The notes under the pieces were generated by a model. The model did not search any database. It saw only the letters and a list, made by a program, of their open reading frames with translations, and had not been told where the DNA came from. This document shows, piece after piece, positions 18,108-28,478 of a stretch of 64,000 nucleotides of DNA (position 1 is the stretch's first letter; every line of letters starts with the position of its first letter). The DNA comes from an uncultured Cedecea sp. (GTDB taxonomy: Bacteria > Pseudomonadota > Gammaproteobacteria > Enterobacterales > Enterobacteriaceae): the NCBI RefSeq assembly GCF_947498825.1, contig NZ_CANMLV010000007.1, positions 124,001-188,000 of the forward strand, written 5' to 3'. Made by a program: the position numbers and the translations under genes.

Positions 18108-18135
18108 CATCCCGCCAGGATAACCTGGCGGGATG
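18108..18135. terminator. Bidirectional terminator between ydeP and hrpA
   Basis: A perfect 12-bp stem CATCCCGCCAGG / CCTGGCGGGATG with loop ATAA lies between the convergent stops, 5 bp after ydeP and 10 bp after hrpA. Confidence 0.75.
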
Positions 18136-18145
18136 CGGTTAACCG

Positions 18146-21100
18146 TTATTCACAGCCTGCCTGTTCCATCGCCTGTAAAATACGCTTATCGGATATCGGA
18201 TAAGGCGTACCCAGTTGCTGAGCGAAATAACTGACCCTCAGTTCCTCAATCATCCAGCGGATCTCGGTGACATCATCCTGCTCCCGGCGCGAAGCCGGCA
18301 CTTTATTCAGCCACTGCTGCCAGGCTTTCTGCACATTTTCCACTTTCAGCATCTGCGCCCTGTCACGATGCGGATCGATAGCCATTTTTTCCAGCCGTTT
18401 TTCGATAGCCTGTAAGTAACGCAAAGTATCACCAAGATGACGGAAACCATTACGGGTCACAAAACCGCGGTACACCAGCCCGGCCATTTGCGCTTTTACA
18501 TCCGACAGCCCCAGAGCCATGGTCATATCAACGCGTCCTTTCAGGCGTTTATTGATATTGAATACGCAGGTCAGCACTTGCTCAACTTGCTTCGCAATCT
18601 CCACGACAGTGTCATTTAATTCAGCCCTGACTTTTTCATGAAGTTGCGCAAAGCCCTCTTCACTCCAGACCGGACCACCAGCTTCGGCTATCAGCTTATC
18701 GACGCCACAGGCAATACAGTCATCAATCAGATCCAGCACTTTGCCATAAGGGTTAAAATAGAGCCCCAGCTTGGCTTTATTCGGCAATTTTTCATGCAGA
18801 TATTTCACCGGCGAAGGGATATTCAGTAACAGTAAACGCCGCAGCCCCTGCCACATCGCCTGTTGTTGTTCGAGCGGATTATCAAAGAGTTTAATCGCCA
18901 CGCTGTCTTTTTCATCCACCAGCGCCGGGAAGGCTTTCATGCGATAGCCGCCCCGTTTTTGCTCGTAGCTCTCTGGCAACTGGCCGAAACTCCAGATATG
19001 CAGCCCGGACTGCTCAATGCCATCATCAGCGACTGCCGATAAGGTATGCTGAATCTTATCTTTCAGGGAGGCTTTCAACTCAGCAAGATTTTTGCCTTCC
19101 GCGAGTTTCTTATGGTGTTCATCCACCACCCGGAAAGTGATTTTAAGATGATCGGGTACCATATCCCAGCGCCAGGATTCCCGGTCAATGGTGGTGCCGG
19201 TCATGCGGCGGAATTCACGCTCCAGGCTTTCGAGCAGAGGTAAGGCAAAGGGGGTTGCCCGACTTAAGAAAGCCTCAGCATAGTTTGGCGCTGGCACCAG
19301 ACCACGACGTATCGGTTTTGGCAGTGATTTTATTAACGCAATAATCAGCTCACGCCTCACGCCCGGGATTTGCCATTCAAACGCACTTTCCTCAACTTGG
19401 TTCAGGACAGGCAACGGGATATGAACGGTCACGCCATCGGCATCGGCACCGGGTTCAAATTGATAGCTGAGGCGAAGTTTTAGCGGTTCCTGAACCCAGA
19501 CGTTCGGATAGTCCAGTTTACTGACCTGTTCAGCTCCCTGCTTAATCAGCATGCTCTTTTCAAAATTGAGCAAGTCCGGTGCAGTGTGACGGGCCTTTTT
19601 CCACCAGCTGTCAAAGTGCGCCGCTGACACTACTTCCTGGGCAATACGCTTATCGTAAAACTCAAACAAGGTTTCATCATCCACCAAAATATCGCGGCGG
19701 CGTGATTTATGTTCCAGCGCTTCGACTTCAGCACGCAGTTTTAAGTTATCCCGTAAAAAGGCATGGCGGGTCTGCCAGTCGCCCTCCACTAGCGCGTGGC
19801 GAATAAACAGTTCACGGCTCAGCGTCGGATCGATCTGGCTGTAATTTACTTTACGTGCGGTAACAATCGCCAGACCATAAAGCGTGACCTTTTCAGTCGC
19901 CATGACCGCGCCCTGGGCTTTTTCCCAGTGAGGCTCACTGTAGCTGCGCTTAATCAAATGCTGTGCAAGGGGTTCTATCCATTCGGGATCGATACGGGCA
20001 GCAATACGTCCCCACAAACGACTGGTTTCTACTAGTTCAGCGACAATAGTCCACTTGGGCGGTTTCTTAAACAATCCGGAGCCGGGAAAAATAGAGAAAC
20101 GGGCGTTACGTGCCCCGGTATACTCTTGTTTATCAGTATCTTTCTGGCCAATATGAGAGAGTAATCCGGTCAGTAAGGCACAGTGAAGTCCGCGGAAATC
20201 CGCCGGTTCGCTATTAATCGGCAAACGCTGTTCTTTGACTACCTGGCGCAGCTGGGTATAAATATCCTGCCATTCACGCACCCGCAGATAGTTGAGGTAG
20301 TCCTGTTTACACTGACGGCGAAACTGATTAGCGGACAACACTTTTTGCTGCTCACCAAGATAATTCCACAGATTCACATAGGCTAAAAAGTCAGACTCTT
20401 TATCCTGAAACCGCTGATGCTTTTCTGCCGAAGCTTGCTGTTTGTCCATCGGCCGTTCGCGAGGGTCCTGGATAGACAAGGCTGAAACGATAATCATCAC
20501 TTCCCGGACACAGCCAAATCTCTGCGCTTCCAGCACCATTTTTGCAAGGCGAGGATCAACCGGTAACTGGGCTAATAATTTGCCAGATGCGGTCAGTTTA
20601 TAGGCCGTTTGCTGTTCTGCAATACTGATAGCACCCAGCTCCTCCAACAGGCGGACGCCGTCTTGAATATTACGTTTATCAGGGGCTTCCACAAACGGGA
20701 AAGCCTGAATATCTCCGAGTCCTAACGCCGTCATCTGTAAGATAACCGAGGCCAGGTTGGTACGTAATATTTCCGGATCGGTAAATTCCGGACGCGAGAG
20801 GAAATCTGCTTCACTGTAGAGACGAATACAGATCCCTTCCGAAACACGTCCACAACGACCTTTACGCTGGTTAGCTGAAGCCTGAGAAACCGGCTCAATC
20901 GGTAAGCGCTGAACTTTAGTTCGATAGCTGTAGCGACTGATACGCGCTGTTCCGGGATCAATCACATACTTAATACCCGGTACTGTCAGTGAGGTTTCCG
21001 CGACGTTTGTTGCCAGCACAATGCGCCGCCCGACATGACTCTGAAATACGCGGTTCTGCTCACTGTTCGACAGGCGGGCATATAACGGTAAAATTTCAGT

Positions 21101-22048
21101 ATGAGGCAAGGCCAGTTTATTCAGTGCATCAGCGGTATCACGAATTTCACGTTCTCCGCTCATAAAAATCAGAATATCGCCGCGGCTTTCCCGACCGAGT
21201 TCATCCACCGCGTCAAAAATCGCCTGGAGCTGATCCCGGTCGGTATCCTCGTTATCTTCCACCAGCGGACGATAACGTACCTCTACAGGGTAGGTTCGGC
21301 CGGAAACTTCAATAATGGGTGCATTATTAAAATGACGCGAAAAACGCTGTGGATCGATAGTCGCAGACGTAATAATAACTTTTAAATCAGGGCGTTTCGG
21401 TAGTAATTCCCGCAAATAGCCGAGTAAGAAATCGATATTTAAACTGCGTTCGTGAGCTTCATCGATAATAATCGTGTCGTACTGCAGCAGCAGTCGGTCT
21501 TGCTGAATTTCAGCCAGCAAGATCCCGTCGGTCATTAACTTCACCAGCGTGTTGTCACTGACACTGTCGGTAAAACGCACTTTATAGCCAACGGTACTCC
21601 CGGGTTCACTGTTCAGCTCTTCGGCAATACGGTTTGCGACAGTACGGGCTGCCAGTCTCCGGGGCTGAGTATGGCCAATCAGGCCCTTAACCCCCCGTCC
21701 CAGTTCCATACAAATTTTTGGTAACTGAGTGGTTTTACCGGAACCGGTCTCCCCGGCGACAATCACCACCTGGTTATCACGGATGGCCGTCAGAATATCG
21801 TCTTTCTTTTGACTGACTGGCAAGTTTTCCGGATAGCTGATTGCCGGGCAAGAAAGCTTACGGCGCTGCATGCGATCTTCAGCCTGACCGATTTCACCGG
21901 CTAAGGTATTCAGTAAATTTTGCTGTGATTGCGGGTTTTTGACTTTCTTCACCCCGTGCAGGCGGCGGGAAAAATGTTGTTTGTCGCGTAACATTAAGCC
22001 GTCAAGACGGGCAAAAAGAGAAGACAGAGAGTGTGTAGTTATTTCCAT
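18146..22048 (-). CDS. hrpA: ATP-dependent RNA helicase HrpA (DEAH box)
   Basis: From ATG 22048 the product has 1300 residues, the E. coli length. The order is a short N-terminal segment, helicase domain with Walker A GETGSGKTTQLPK, DEAH (IIIDEAHERSL), SAT (ITSATIDP) and motif VI QASANQRKGRCGR, then the HA2/OB region and a long C-terminal DUF3418 domain (NGFRHLGDTLRYLQAIEKR, SYFAQQLGTPYPISDKRI). HrpA rescues stalled or collided ribosomes by pulling on mRNA. The frame is open to 22078, but those extra residues have no counterpart; tandem ATG codons at 22051 and 22048 make the exact start uncertain by one residue. Divergent from azoR. Confidence 0.97.
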   Translation of the reverse strand: MEITTHSLSSLFARLDGLMLRDKQHFSRRLHGVKKVKNPQSQQNLLNTLAGEIGQAEDRMQRRKLSCPAISYPENLPVSQKKDDILTAIRDNQVVIVAGETGSGKTTQLPKICMELGRGVKGLIGHTQPRRLAARTVANRIAEELNSEPGSTVGYKVRFTDSVSDNTLVKLMTDGILLAEIQQDRLLLQYDTIIIDEAHERSLNIDFLLGYLRELLPKRPDLKVIITSATIDPQRFSRHFNNAPIIEVSGRTYPVEVRYRPLVEDNEDTDRDQLQAIFDAVDELGRESRGDILIFMSGEREIRDTADALNKLALPHTEILPLYARLSNSEQNRVFQSHVGRRIVLATNVAETSLTVPGIKYVIDPGTARISRYSYRTKVQRLPIEPVSQASANQRKGRCGRVSEGICIRLYSEADFLSRPEFTDPEILRTNLASVILQMTALGLGDIQAFPFVEAPDKRNIQDGVRLLEELGAISIAEQQTAYKLTASGKLLAQLPVDPRLAKMVLEAQRFGCVREVMIIVSALSIQDPRERPMDKQQASAEKHQRFQDKESDFLAYVNLWNYLGEQQKVLSANQFRRQCKQDYLNYLRVREWQDIYTQLRQVVKEQRLPINSEPADFRGLHCALLTGLLSHIGQKDTDKQEYTGARNARFSIFPGSGLFKKPPKWTIVAELVETSRLWGRIAARIDPEWIEPLAQHLIKRSYSEPHWEKAQGAVMATEKVTLYGLAIVTARKVNYSQIDPTLSRELFIRHALVEGDWQTRHAFLRDNLKLRAEVEALEHKSRRRDILVDDETLFEFYDKRIAQEVVSAAHFDSWWKKARHTAPDLLNFEKSMLIKQGAEQVSKLDYPNVWVQEPLKLRLSYQFEPGADADGVTVHIPLPVLNQVEESAFEWQIPGVRRELIIALIKSLPKPIRRGLVPAPNYAEAFLSRATPFALPLLESLEREFRRMTGTTIDRESWRWDMVPDHLKITFRVVDEHHKKLAEGKNLAELKASLKDKIQHTLSAVADDGIEQSGLHIWSFGQLPESYEQKRGGYRMKAFPALVDEKDSVAIKLFDNPLEQQQAMWQGLRRLLLLNIPSPVKYLHEKLPNKAKLGLYFNPYGKVLDLIDDCIACGVDKLIAEAGGPVWSEEGFAQLHEKVRAELNDTVVEIAKQVEQVLTCVFNINKRLKGRVDMTMALGLSDVKAQMAGLVYRGFVTRNGFRHLGDTLRYLQAIEKRLEKMAIDPHRDRAQMLKVENVQKAWQQWLNKVPASRREQDDVTEIRWMIEELRVSYFAQQLGTPYPISDKRILQAMEQAGCE

Positions 22049-22202
22049 CATTGCTGTCGTTAAAACGCTCCAGGACACGCAGGTATTTATCTGTTTATTT
22101 TGATAGTCGCTATTTTATCACATCTGTTGTCACCCTGTGTTGTTCAATAAATTTGAACAGAGGATTCGATTAATTACGCTATCTATGTGGCGATATTGTT
22201 AA

Positions 22203-22865
<663 letters not shown>

Positions 22866-22876
22866 TTAGTGATGAT

Positions 22877-22898
22877 CCGGGGTGTTTTCTCACCCCGG
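22877..22898 (+). terminator. Terminator of azoR
   Basis: CCGGGGTG / CACCCCGG pair perfectly around a TTTTCT loop, followed by TTTG, 11 bp after the azoR stop; it lies 18 bp beyond the convergent ydbL stop and may serve both. Confidence 0.7.
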
Positions 22899-22916
22899 TT
22901 TGATGCTTTCCCGCCG

Positions 22917-23243
22917 TTACTCTTTTTTCAACCACTGACCATTCAGTCCGCGCACATACTCTCCGCGTCCGGCCTTATTCACCAGTTTTTGTCCTGCCAT
23001 TCTGGCGACGTCATCACGGGTTAACTGATTTTTGTCTGCCAGCTGCTGATACACTTGTGCCCTGGTGGCATTAATTTTCGTTACCAGTTCCAGCGTTTCA
23101 GCGTCTTGTTTAACGGCTCCCAGATAACCGTTTAATGTCTCGCCGACACGCCCTTGTTCACGCGCTTCATTCAGCGTCAGTGCCAAGGCTGACTGACTTA
23201 ATATCAGGGTCAGTAATAGCACCCCTTTGATTAACATTTTCAT
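22917..23243 (-). CDS. ydbL: YdbL family (DUF1318) periplasmic protein
   Basis: From ATG 23243 the product has 108 residues, equal to E. coli YdbL; the frame opens upstream to 23258 but the signal peptide starts at MKMLIKGVLLLTLILSQSALA. The mature part shows LNEAREQGRVGETLNGYLGAVK and GEYVRGLNGQWLKK, the conserved ends of DUF1318. YdbL is a periplasmic partner of the YdbH-YnbE inter-membrane bridge, which with TamB and YhdP carries phospholipids to the outer membrane. It is the last gene of ydbH-ynbE-ydbL; the open frame begins 3 bp after the ynbE stop. Confidence 0.93.
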   Translation of the reverse strand: MKMLIKGVLLLTLILSQSALALTLNEAREQGRVGETLNGYLGAVKQDAETLELVTKINATRAQVYQQLADKNQLTRDDVARMAGQKLVNKAGRGEYVRGLNGQWLKKE

Positions 23244-23260
23244 GGCGTTTTGTCCCACTA

Positions 23261-23446
23261 TCAGAATACGTCGCTACGACTTCTGAGCAATGCTTCAACA
23301 TCTTTATCGGCTTTAATCATTATTTCATGCTCAATCCTGACATTCATATTAATGGTTATCGGTTCTTTCGGCGCAGCCACTTCGATACGCGGAACACAGC
23401 CACTCAATGCGCTGACGGCCATCAGTACAACCAGCACTACTTTCAT
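23261..23446 (-). CDS. ynbE: Outer-membrane lipoprotein YnbE
   Basis: The 61-residue precursor has a lipobox ALSGC (Cys17) followed by the highly conserved VPRIEVAAPKEPITINMNV and IKADKDVEALL segments of YnbE. It is the outer-membrane anchor that joins the C-terminus of YdbH to complete a lipid-transporting bridge. The start overlaps the end of ydbH by 4 bp (ATGA), which fits tight co-translation of interacting partners. Confidence 0.94.
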   Translation of the reverse strand: MKVVLVVLMAVSALSGCVPRIEVAAPKEPITINMNVRIEHEIMIKADKDVEALLRSRSDVF

Positions 23447-26118
23447 TGTTTCTCCTCACAGGCATTACCGGGGTTACGGCAAGTTTCCAACGGTAATGAG
23501 GCATTTTCCTGAAGCCAAGTTTGTAAGTTCTCACCAAAACGCAGACTACGCCACAGAGAAAATAAATTTTCTTGATGATGGTAGTTCAAATTAACCGTCC
23601 CTGTTTTTCCATTATTATGGCTGACCCCGATGACACTCGCAGACATTTCCATCTCTCCCAGATTATCCAGACTGACCGTTGCCCAGGAACGGGTAATTTC
23701 CAGATAACGTATCCAGTCTATTGCCATACCGGCAACCATATTATTCGCCACAACAGCATCAGCCATATCTTTGTCCATCCTGAAAGTCATCGCTCCCGAA
23801 CTTCTGAGCCAGCCATCTTTGACTATCCAGCGGGGATGGTTCAGCCATAACGGCAAACCACCGTCAAAACGACCCGAAAAAGTGAACTGTTTGGGATTAA
23901 TAGCGTTAACCAGTTCGCTGGAGGAAAGGTTTTGCAGACGAATTAATGCCACATCTTTCTGCGGCATCCGTAACTGCTGCATTATCACTTTCCCTCCCAG
24001 CAGAGAGGCGCTGACATCACTTAAATTAAGGGGGGTTTGCTCATCCCAGGGATACCATCCTTGCAAGTCAGCAGTAATATTCTCCACTGTAAACTGGTTA
24101 CGTATTTCAGCGATACGCAGGCTGACCGGGCCGCGGGTACCTAAATGCCAGCGAGAGTCTTGATAACGAAACGGCAGGATAAAATCGACGCCATTAATCT
24201 GGTTATCCGGCAGCCAGGCACTGCCCTGTTTAACGACGCCGTGGCCTCCGGCTTCAAAACCTTGCCCCGCTGCCGCAGAAAAAGCTACCTGAGCATAGAG
24301 ATCGCCGCCTTTCAGTTCCATTTTCCAGTCAGCGGGTAACAGCGTTTGGAAGACGGTTAATGACTGTTTCGGCCACCAGGCATCACCACGTAAACGTTCT
24401 CCATCCCAGCGTCCGGACAGACGTACCGGACCAATGATCCCGGCCTGAAGTGCCCCTTTGAAGCGAAAATCAGCGGGTGTTCTGCCATCAACATCGAATG
24501 AGAGTGCCGCAGGCGACAGGCGGCTACCGCCTGCGCCAAATGTAGTCACCCCGGTTTCCAGCACAAAACTGCCGGATAACTGCGGCTTATCTTCAGTACT
24601 GTCCCAAATCAGCGGTCGGGTAAGCTGTAACCGGGGATTGCTGACATACATTTTTCCGTATTCAAGTTTATCAAAACCCGTGGATAAACGCGTAAATTGC
24701 AGACGGCAGCCCTGCCACTCACCGTCCCCCTGAACATCCCATTTTGCCTGTACCGGCACAAACAATCCGTTACCCCAGTAATTCCACTGCCATGCTCCGC
24801 TCTGGCCGGGAATAAAATGTTGTGCTTTACCATCAAGATGCAGGGTCATCTCGCCCAAAGCATTTTGTCTGGCCCGTAAAATTGCCTGGAGTCGACCTTC
24901 AATGCCCTTGCTGGAAATACGCACCCCCGCCAGTGGCCAGCGAACATCGTCAATATTCAGTGCTTCATTCACTTTGCCACGAGAGGCAAGCAACGATCCA
25001 GGCTGAAAGGCCAGCGTGGGATCAATCACAGAACCAGTTAACAGACCTCGTAACCGCGCATAAAAAATCAGCTGTTCACGTTTAATTTCACCGGTGAGCT
25101 GCAACGGTAGCTCACTGTCGAGCAGGCTCAGCTTTCCGGGACCAATATTCAGCACCACATTTCCCTTCCCGGCTTGCCCTTCTGTTACCATATTCATGCG
25201 CCCACTGAGGGTCATTTTTTCCAGTCCCTGCGACCAGTCATCAATACGCAATGCCACCCCTCCTTGCAGCGGCAATCCGGCATAAGGCCAGTGCCACTGT
25301 CCTCCATTGACCTCTAACAACGCGCCTTCAACAGACCAGGGAAGTGTGAGCAACGCAGTGCCGCTGGCTTCCTCGGCAACGGTTAATATCCCTTCGTTTT
25401 CCTTCCAGCGCAGGGCAACATCGAGTTTTCCGACGACATCAGGCGCAATGAGTTGAGTCGTTAAATAGCCCTGAGGAGGAATGCCTTCCGGGTGCAGTGC
25501 CAGCGTCAGTTTTCCGACCAGTTCAATCGGCGGTTGGTCTTCGTCCAGATGAACCTGAAGTTGATAAATATCCAGCGCTTGCTGGCTAAGGGTGAGATGG
25601 GTGGATACCAGAGGGCCCTGATACCACAGTTCTTGCCTGTTTGAGTCCAGCGCCAGTCGTAACGCCCCATGGTATTGTGGCCAAGGCGTTACCACCAGAT
25701 TGTCGATACTGACCCGACTATCGGGCAGCAGGTTTTGTAAGCTGCTGAGTAATATCGGCTCGTCTGAATTCTGCGTGTTGGCTGGAAGTTCAGACAAGCA
25801 ATCCGGGTTAATGCGCAGTTCGGCCATCGTCAATTGCCAGCGCCCGGAATGGCTAATCCGGGCATCTTTTATCCCGGCTATTTCACAGGTTCCCGCCCAG
25901 TAACGAACGTCGCCAAGGGTAATCGCACCACGATGAAACTCGGGAGTGGCATTAAGGGTGATATGACTTCCCGCGGGCAGCCACAAACCGACCACCACAG
26001 GCAGCCAGGAGGTCAGGCTAAAAAACAGTGATAAGGGGAGTAAAACCAGTACCAGTAATAGCGCAACAAGCATCTTATACTTACCCTTCATGGGCGGTTT
26101 ATCTTCCTGATGAAGCAT
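23443..26118 (-). CDS. ydbH: AsmA-like inter-membrane phospholipid transport protein YdbH
   Basis: The 891-residue protein has one N-terminal transmembrane segment (about residues 15-36, KMLVALLLVLVLLPLSLFFSL) and a very long beta-rich periplasmic part typical of AsmA-like/RBG bridges, ending in the DUF3971-like/YdbH C-terminus (EMEMSASVIGVSHNNGKTGTVNLNYHHQENLFSLWRSLRFG). YdbH acts redundantly with TamB and YhdP in moving phospholipids to the outer membrane. The ATG at 26118 has ACGGAA about 7 bp upstream; an internal ATG at 26091 aligns better with E. coli YdbH (879 residues) but has a poor site. First gene of the ydbH-ynbE-ydbL operon. Confidence 0.92.
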   Translation of the reverse strand: MLHQEDKPPMKGKYKMLVALLLVLVLLPLSLFFSLTSWLPVVVGLWLPAGSHITLNATPEFHRGAITLGDVRYWAGTCEIAGIKDARISHSGRWQLTMAELRINPDCLSELPANTQNSDEPILLSSLQNLLPDSRVSIDNLVVTPWPQYHGALRLALDSNRQELWYQGPLVSTHLTLSQQALDIYQLQVHLDEDQPPIELVGKLTLALHPEGIPPQGYLTTQLIAPDVVGKLDVALRWKENEGILTVAEEASGTALLTLPWSVEGALLEVNGGQWHWPYAGLPLQGGVALRIDDWSQGLEKMTLSGRMNMVTEGQAGKGNVVLNIGPGKLSLLDSELPLQLTGEIKREQLIFYARLRGLLTGSVIDPTLAFQPGSLLASRGKVNEALNIDDVRWPLAGVRISSKGIEGRLQAILRARQNALGEMTLHLDGKAQHFIPGQSGAWQWNYWGNGLFVPVQAKWDVQGDGEWQGCRLQFTRLSTGFDKLEYGKMYVSNPRLQLTRPLIWDSTEDKPQLSGSFVLETGVTTFGAGGSRLSPAALSFDVDGRTPADFRFKGALQAGIIGPVRLSGRWDGERLRGDAWWPKQSLTVFQTLLPADWKMELKGGDLYAQVAFSAAAGQGFEAGGHGVVKQGSAWLPDNQINGVDFILPFRYQDSRWHLGTRGPVSLRIAEIRNQFTVENITADLQGWYPWDEQTPLNLSDVSASLLGGKVIMQQLRMPQKDVALIRLQNLSSSELVNAINPKQFTFSGRFDGGLPLWLNHPRWIVKDGWLRSSGAMTFRMDKDMADAVVANNMVAGMAIDWIRYLEITRSWATVSLDNLGEMEMSASVIGVSHNNGKTGTVNLNYHHQENLFSLWRSLRFGENLQTWLQENASLPLETCRNPGNACEEKQ

Positions 26119-26443
26119 AATTTTTCCGTTCCGTTAACGCTAAATAATCGATGCCTGACGCAACAACTGACAAAGACAAAATACTGAACACCGACCGTAC
26201 AGGCAATACTGCATCATTTCTCTTCTGTATAAACCGTAGCCTGGAAACTATGGAGTAATCAATAAAAGTTAGCTTTTGCGCTACAATAAAGGCTTTCGCA
26301 TCCAGGATAAATTTTAGCTGTCAGGGCTTGCGGTCATCTCTGACATAAGAACACGTTTTGTCAGGGAATGATTCTCTATTCGCATTTGTATGATCAATTT
26401 AAGCATGATAATTTTAAGCGATACCTTCCCGGAGAGCTCAGTT
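26119..26443. other. Intergenic region between ydbH and ldhA
   Basis: This 325-bp gap holds the divergent promoters and leaders of ydbH and ldhA. A TACAAT (26282-26287) is a possible ldhA -10 element, but no good -35 partner is apparent. I see no gene in it; the open frame from 26390 merely extends ldhA upstream without a ribosome-binding site. Confidence 0.5.
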
Positions 26444-27433
26444 ATGAAACTCGCTATTTACAGCACAAAACAGTATGACAGGAAGTATTTTGAGCAAGTT
26501 AATCTTGAATACGGCTTTGATATTGAATTTTTTGACTTCCTGCTGACTGAAAAAACCGCAAAGACAGCTAAAGGTTATGATGGTGTCTGCCTGTTTGTAA
26601 ATGATATCGGTAATCGTGCCGTGCTTGAAGAGCTCAAAAATGACGGGGTTAAATTTATTGCCCTGCGCTGTGCCGGGTTCAATAACATCGATCTTGAAGC
26701 GGCAAAAGAGCTGGATATGCCAGTGGTTCGCGTTCCAGCCTATTCCCCGGAAGCAGTTGCAGAACACGCTATCGGTATGATGATGTGTCTTAACCGTCGT
26801 ATTCATCGTGCTTATCAGCGCACCCGTGACGCCAATTTCTCGCTTGAAGGGCTTACTGGTTTTACTATGTACGGTAAAACCGCCGGGGTGATTGGCACTG
26901 GTAAAATTGGTATCGCTACTCTGCGTATCCTCAAAGGATTCGGTTTACGTCTGCTGGCATTTGATCCTTATCCAAGCCAGACGGCGCTGGATCTCGGTGT
27001 CGAATATGTTCCTTTGAGTACGCTGTTTGAACAATCCGATATTATTTCCCTGCACTGTCCTTTAACGCCTGAGAATTATCATCTGATTAATAGTGCGGCA
27101 TTTGCGCAAATGAAAAACGGCGTGATGATTATTAACACCAGTCGTGGTGGACTCGTTGACTCCCGGGCGGCAATTGATGCCCTGAAACATCAAAAAATTG
27201 GTGCTCTGGGTATGGATGTCTACGAAAACGAACGTGATTTATTCTTTGAAGATAAGTCAAATGACGTGATTCAGGATGATGTATTCCGTCGCCTGTCGGC
27301 TTGTCATAACGTCCTCTTTACCGGTCATCAGGCATTTTTAACGGCTGAAGCACTCACCAGCATTGCCCAGACCACACTGGAAAATTTACGTATGCTTGAT
27401 AACGGCGAACCCTGCCTGAATCAACTAAGCTAG
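26444..27433 (+). CDS. ldhA: Fermentative D-lactate dehydrogenase LdhA
   Basis: LdhA reduces pyruvate to D-lactate with NADH during fermentation. ATG 26444, with GGAGAG 7 bp upstream, gives 329 residues as in E. coli. The 2-hydroxyacid dehydrogenase signatures are present: NAD-binding GVIGTGKIGIATLRIL (about 147-162), INTSRGGLVDSRA with the catalytic Arg, the Glu of MDVYENERDLFFEDKS and the catalytic His in FTGHQAFLT. It heads a co-directional group with hslJ but is separated from it by an inverted repeat. Orientation relative to ydbH and hslJ is as in E. coli. Confidence 0.97.
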   Translation: MKLAIYSTKQYDRKYFEQVNLEYGFDIEFFDFLLTEKTAKTAKGYDGVCLFVNDIGNRAVLEELKNDGVKFIALRCAGFNNIDLEAAKELDMPVVRVPAYSPEAVAEHAIGMMMCLNRRIHRAYQRTRDANFSLEGLTGFTMYGKTAGVIGTGKIGIATLRILKGFGLRLLAFDPYPSQTALDLGVEYVPLSTLFEQSDIISLHCPLTPENYHLINSAAFAQMKNGVMIINTSRGGLVDSRAAIDALKHQKIGALGMDVYENERDLFFEDKSNDVIQDDVFRRLSACHNVLFTGHQAFLTAEALTSIAQTTLENLRMLDNGEPCLNQLS

Positions 27434-27466
27434 TCACAGGCTCCAGCAGGTATCTGGAGTAGTACA

Positions 27467-27505
27467 TCATCAATGGGCAGGATGCACTGTCGCCCCCATT
27501 GATGA
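27467..27505. terminator. Inverted repeat between ldhA and hslJ
   Basis: TCATCAATGGG / CCCATTGATGA form a perfect 11-bp stem with a 17-nt loop, 33 bp after the ldhA stop. No T-run follows; it could be a weak terminator or a 3'-end stabilising element. A smaller CTCCAG / CTGGAG hairpin precedes it at 27441-27459. Confidence 0.45.
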
Positions 27506-27526
27506 CCTGAAAATGAGGGAGAAGTC

Positions 27527-27955
27527 ATGAAAAGAACGGCCTTATTGGTACTGACGGCACTGACCTTAGCGGGTTGTGCCCAGACATCAGAGCAGAAATC
27601 ACTTTCAGCACAAGATTTGGAAAATCATCACTTTGTGTTGCAAAGCGTCAACGGCACGCCATTTGTCGCTAAAGACAATGCAAATGCGCCAGAGCTGAGT
27701 TTTGGTGACAAGCTCCAGATATCAGGATCCATGTGTAACCGCTTCTTTGGCCAGGCAACCCTGAGTGGTGACCAGCTCAAAGCTGAAGGCTTAGCCATGA
27801 CCAGAATGATGTGCAGTGAACCGCAGCTGAACGAGCTGGATAATCAGTTCGGGCAAATGCTGGGTGATGGCGTACAAGTGAGTCTTAACGGGCAACAGTT
27901 AACGTTGAAAAACGATCAACACACTCTGACTTATACGCTGGCAAAACCTCAGTAA
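27527..27955 (+). CDS. hslJ: Heat-shock lipoprotein HslJ (META domain)
   Basis: The 142-residue precursor has a lipobox TLAGC (Cys17) and one META domain: HHFVLQSVNGTPF, LSFGDKLQISGSMCNRFFGQATL and LAMTRMMCSEPQLNELD. HslJ of E. coli (140 residues) is heat-induced and linked to novobiocin tolerance; the META fold is small and beta-rich. The domain cysteines (SMCNRF and MMCSEP) can form a disulfide in the periplasm. GGGAGAAG precedes the ATG. Its last 7 bases overlap the convergent ydbJ gene. Confidence 0.93.
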   Translation: MKRTALLVLTALTLAGCAQTSEQKSLSAQDLENHHFVLQSVNGTPFVAKDNANAPELSFGDKLQISGSMCNRFFGQATLSGDQLKAEGLAMTRMMCSEPQLNELDNQFGQMLGDGVQVSLNGQQLTLKNDQHTLTYTLAKPQ

Positions 27956-28215
27956 CTTCCGCAGGTTCCGGCGGCAAGCGCATCTTCACTACAGCGCTTG
28001 CCGTTTGGCATCGCACACATGCCGACAGCACTGCCATCCAGTTGATGAGCCACGCTAAGTGCCCCTCCCACCATCGCACAATTCGCTTGCCCTTGATTTG
28101 ACATCGCCGCACGCAGACCCGGCTGCACGTGTGCCGCTGTTGCCTGCTGAGGGGGTTCACTACTGCATGCAGATAAAAAGAGTGCGGCAAGACCGACCAA
28201 AAATAACGAACGCAT
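27949..28215 (-). CDS. ydbJ: DUF333 lipoprotein YdbJ
   Basis: From ATG 28215 the product has 88 residues, as in E. coli YdbJ; the frame is open to 28251 but the signal peptide MRSLFLVGLAALFLSACSS starts here. The lipobox is LSAC. The mature C-terminal half is a DUF333 (haemolysin-associated) domain: ANCAMVGGALSVAHQLDGSAVGMCAMPNGKRCSEDALAAGTC, with four cysteines in the family spacing. Function is unknown. It is convergent with and overlaps hslJ by 7 bp. Confidence 0.85.
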   Translation of the reverse strand: MRSLFLVGLAALFLSACSSEPPQQATAAHVQPGLRAAMSNQGQANCAMVGGALSVAHQLDGSAVGMCAMPNGKRCSEDALAAGTCGSY

Positions 28216-28478
28216 GATTTTCTCCCGTGAAGTGCAAAACCTTGCCATCATGAACTATCGGTTGCGCAACGTCGAGATGAAAAAAAGATAAATCTTATCG
28301 ATTTTCTGTTTTAGCACTCATTCTGAATCAAAAACAGCCCCCCGATACCCTGATAGAATTTGTGCCTAAGACACAAAAGCGAAAATGCCTTTTTTATATC
28401 CGGCTAAAATAACAAGACTATTAGAGAAATAATGGCCGTCGCGGCCACTTTACTTTTTTGCAATGTAAGGGCTTTTTT

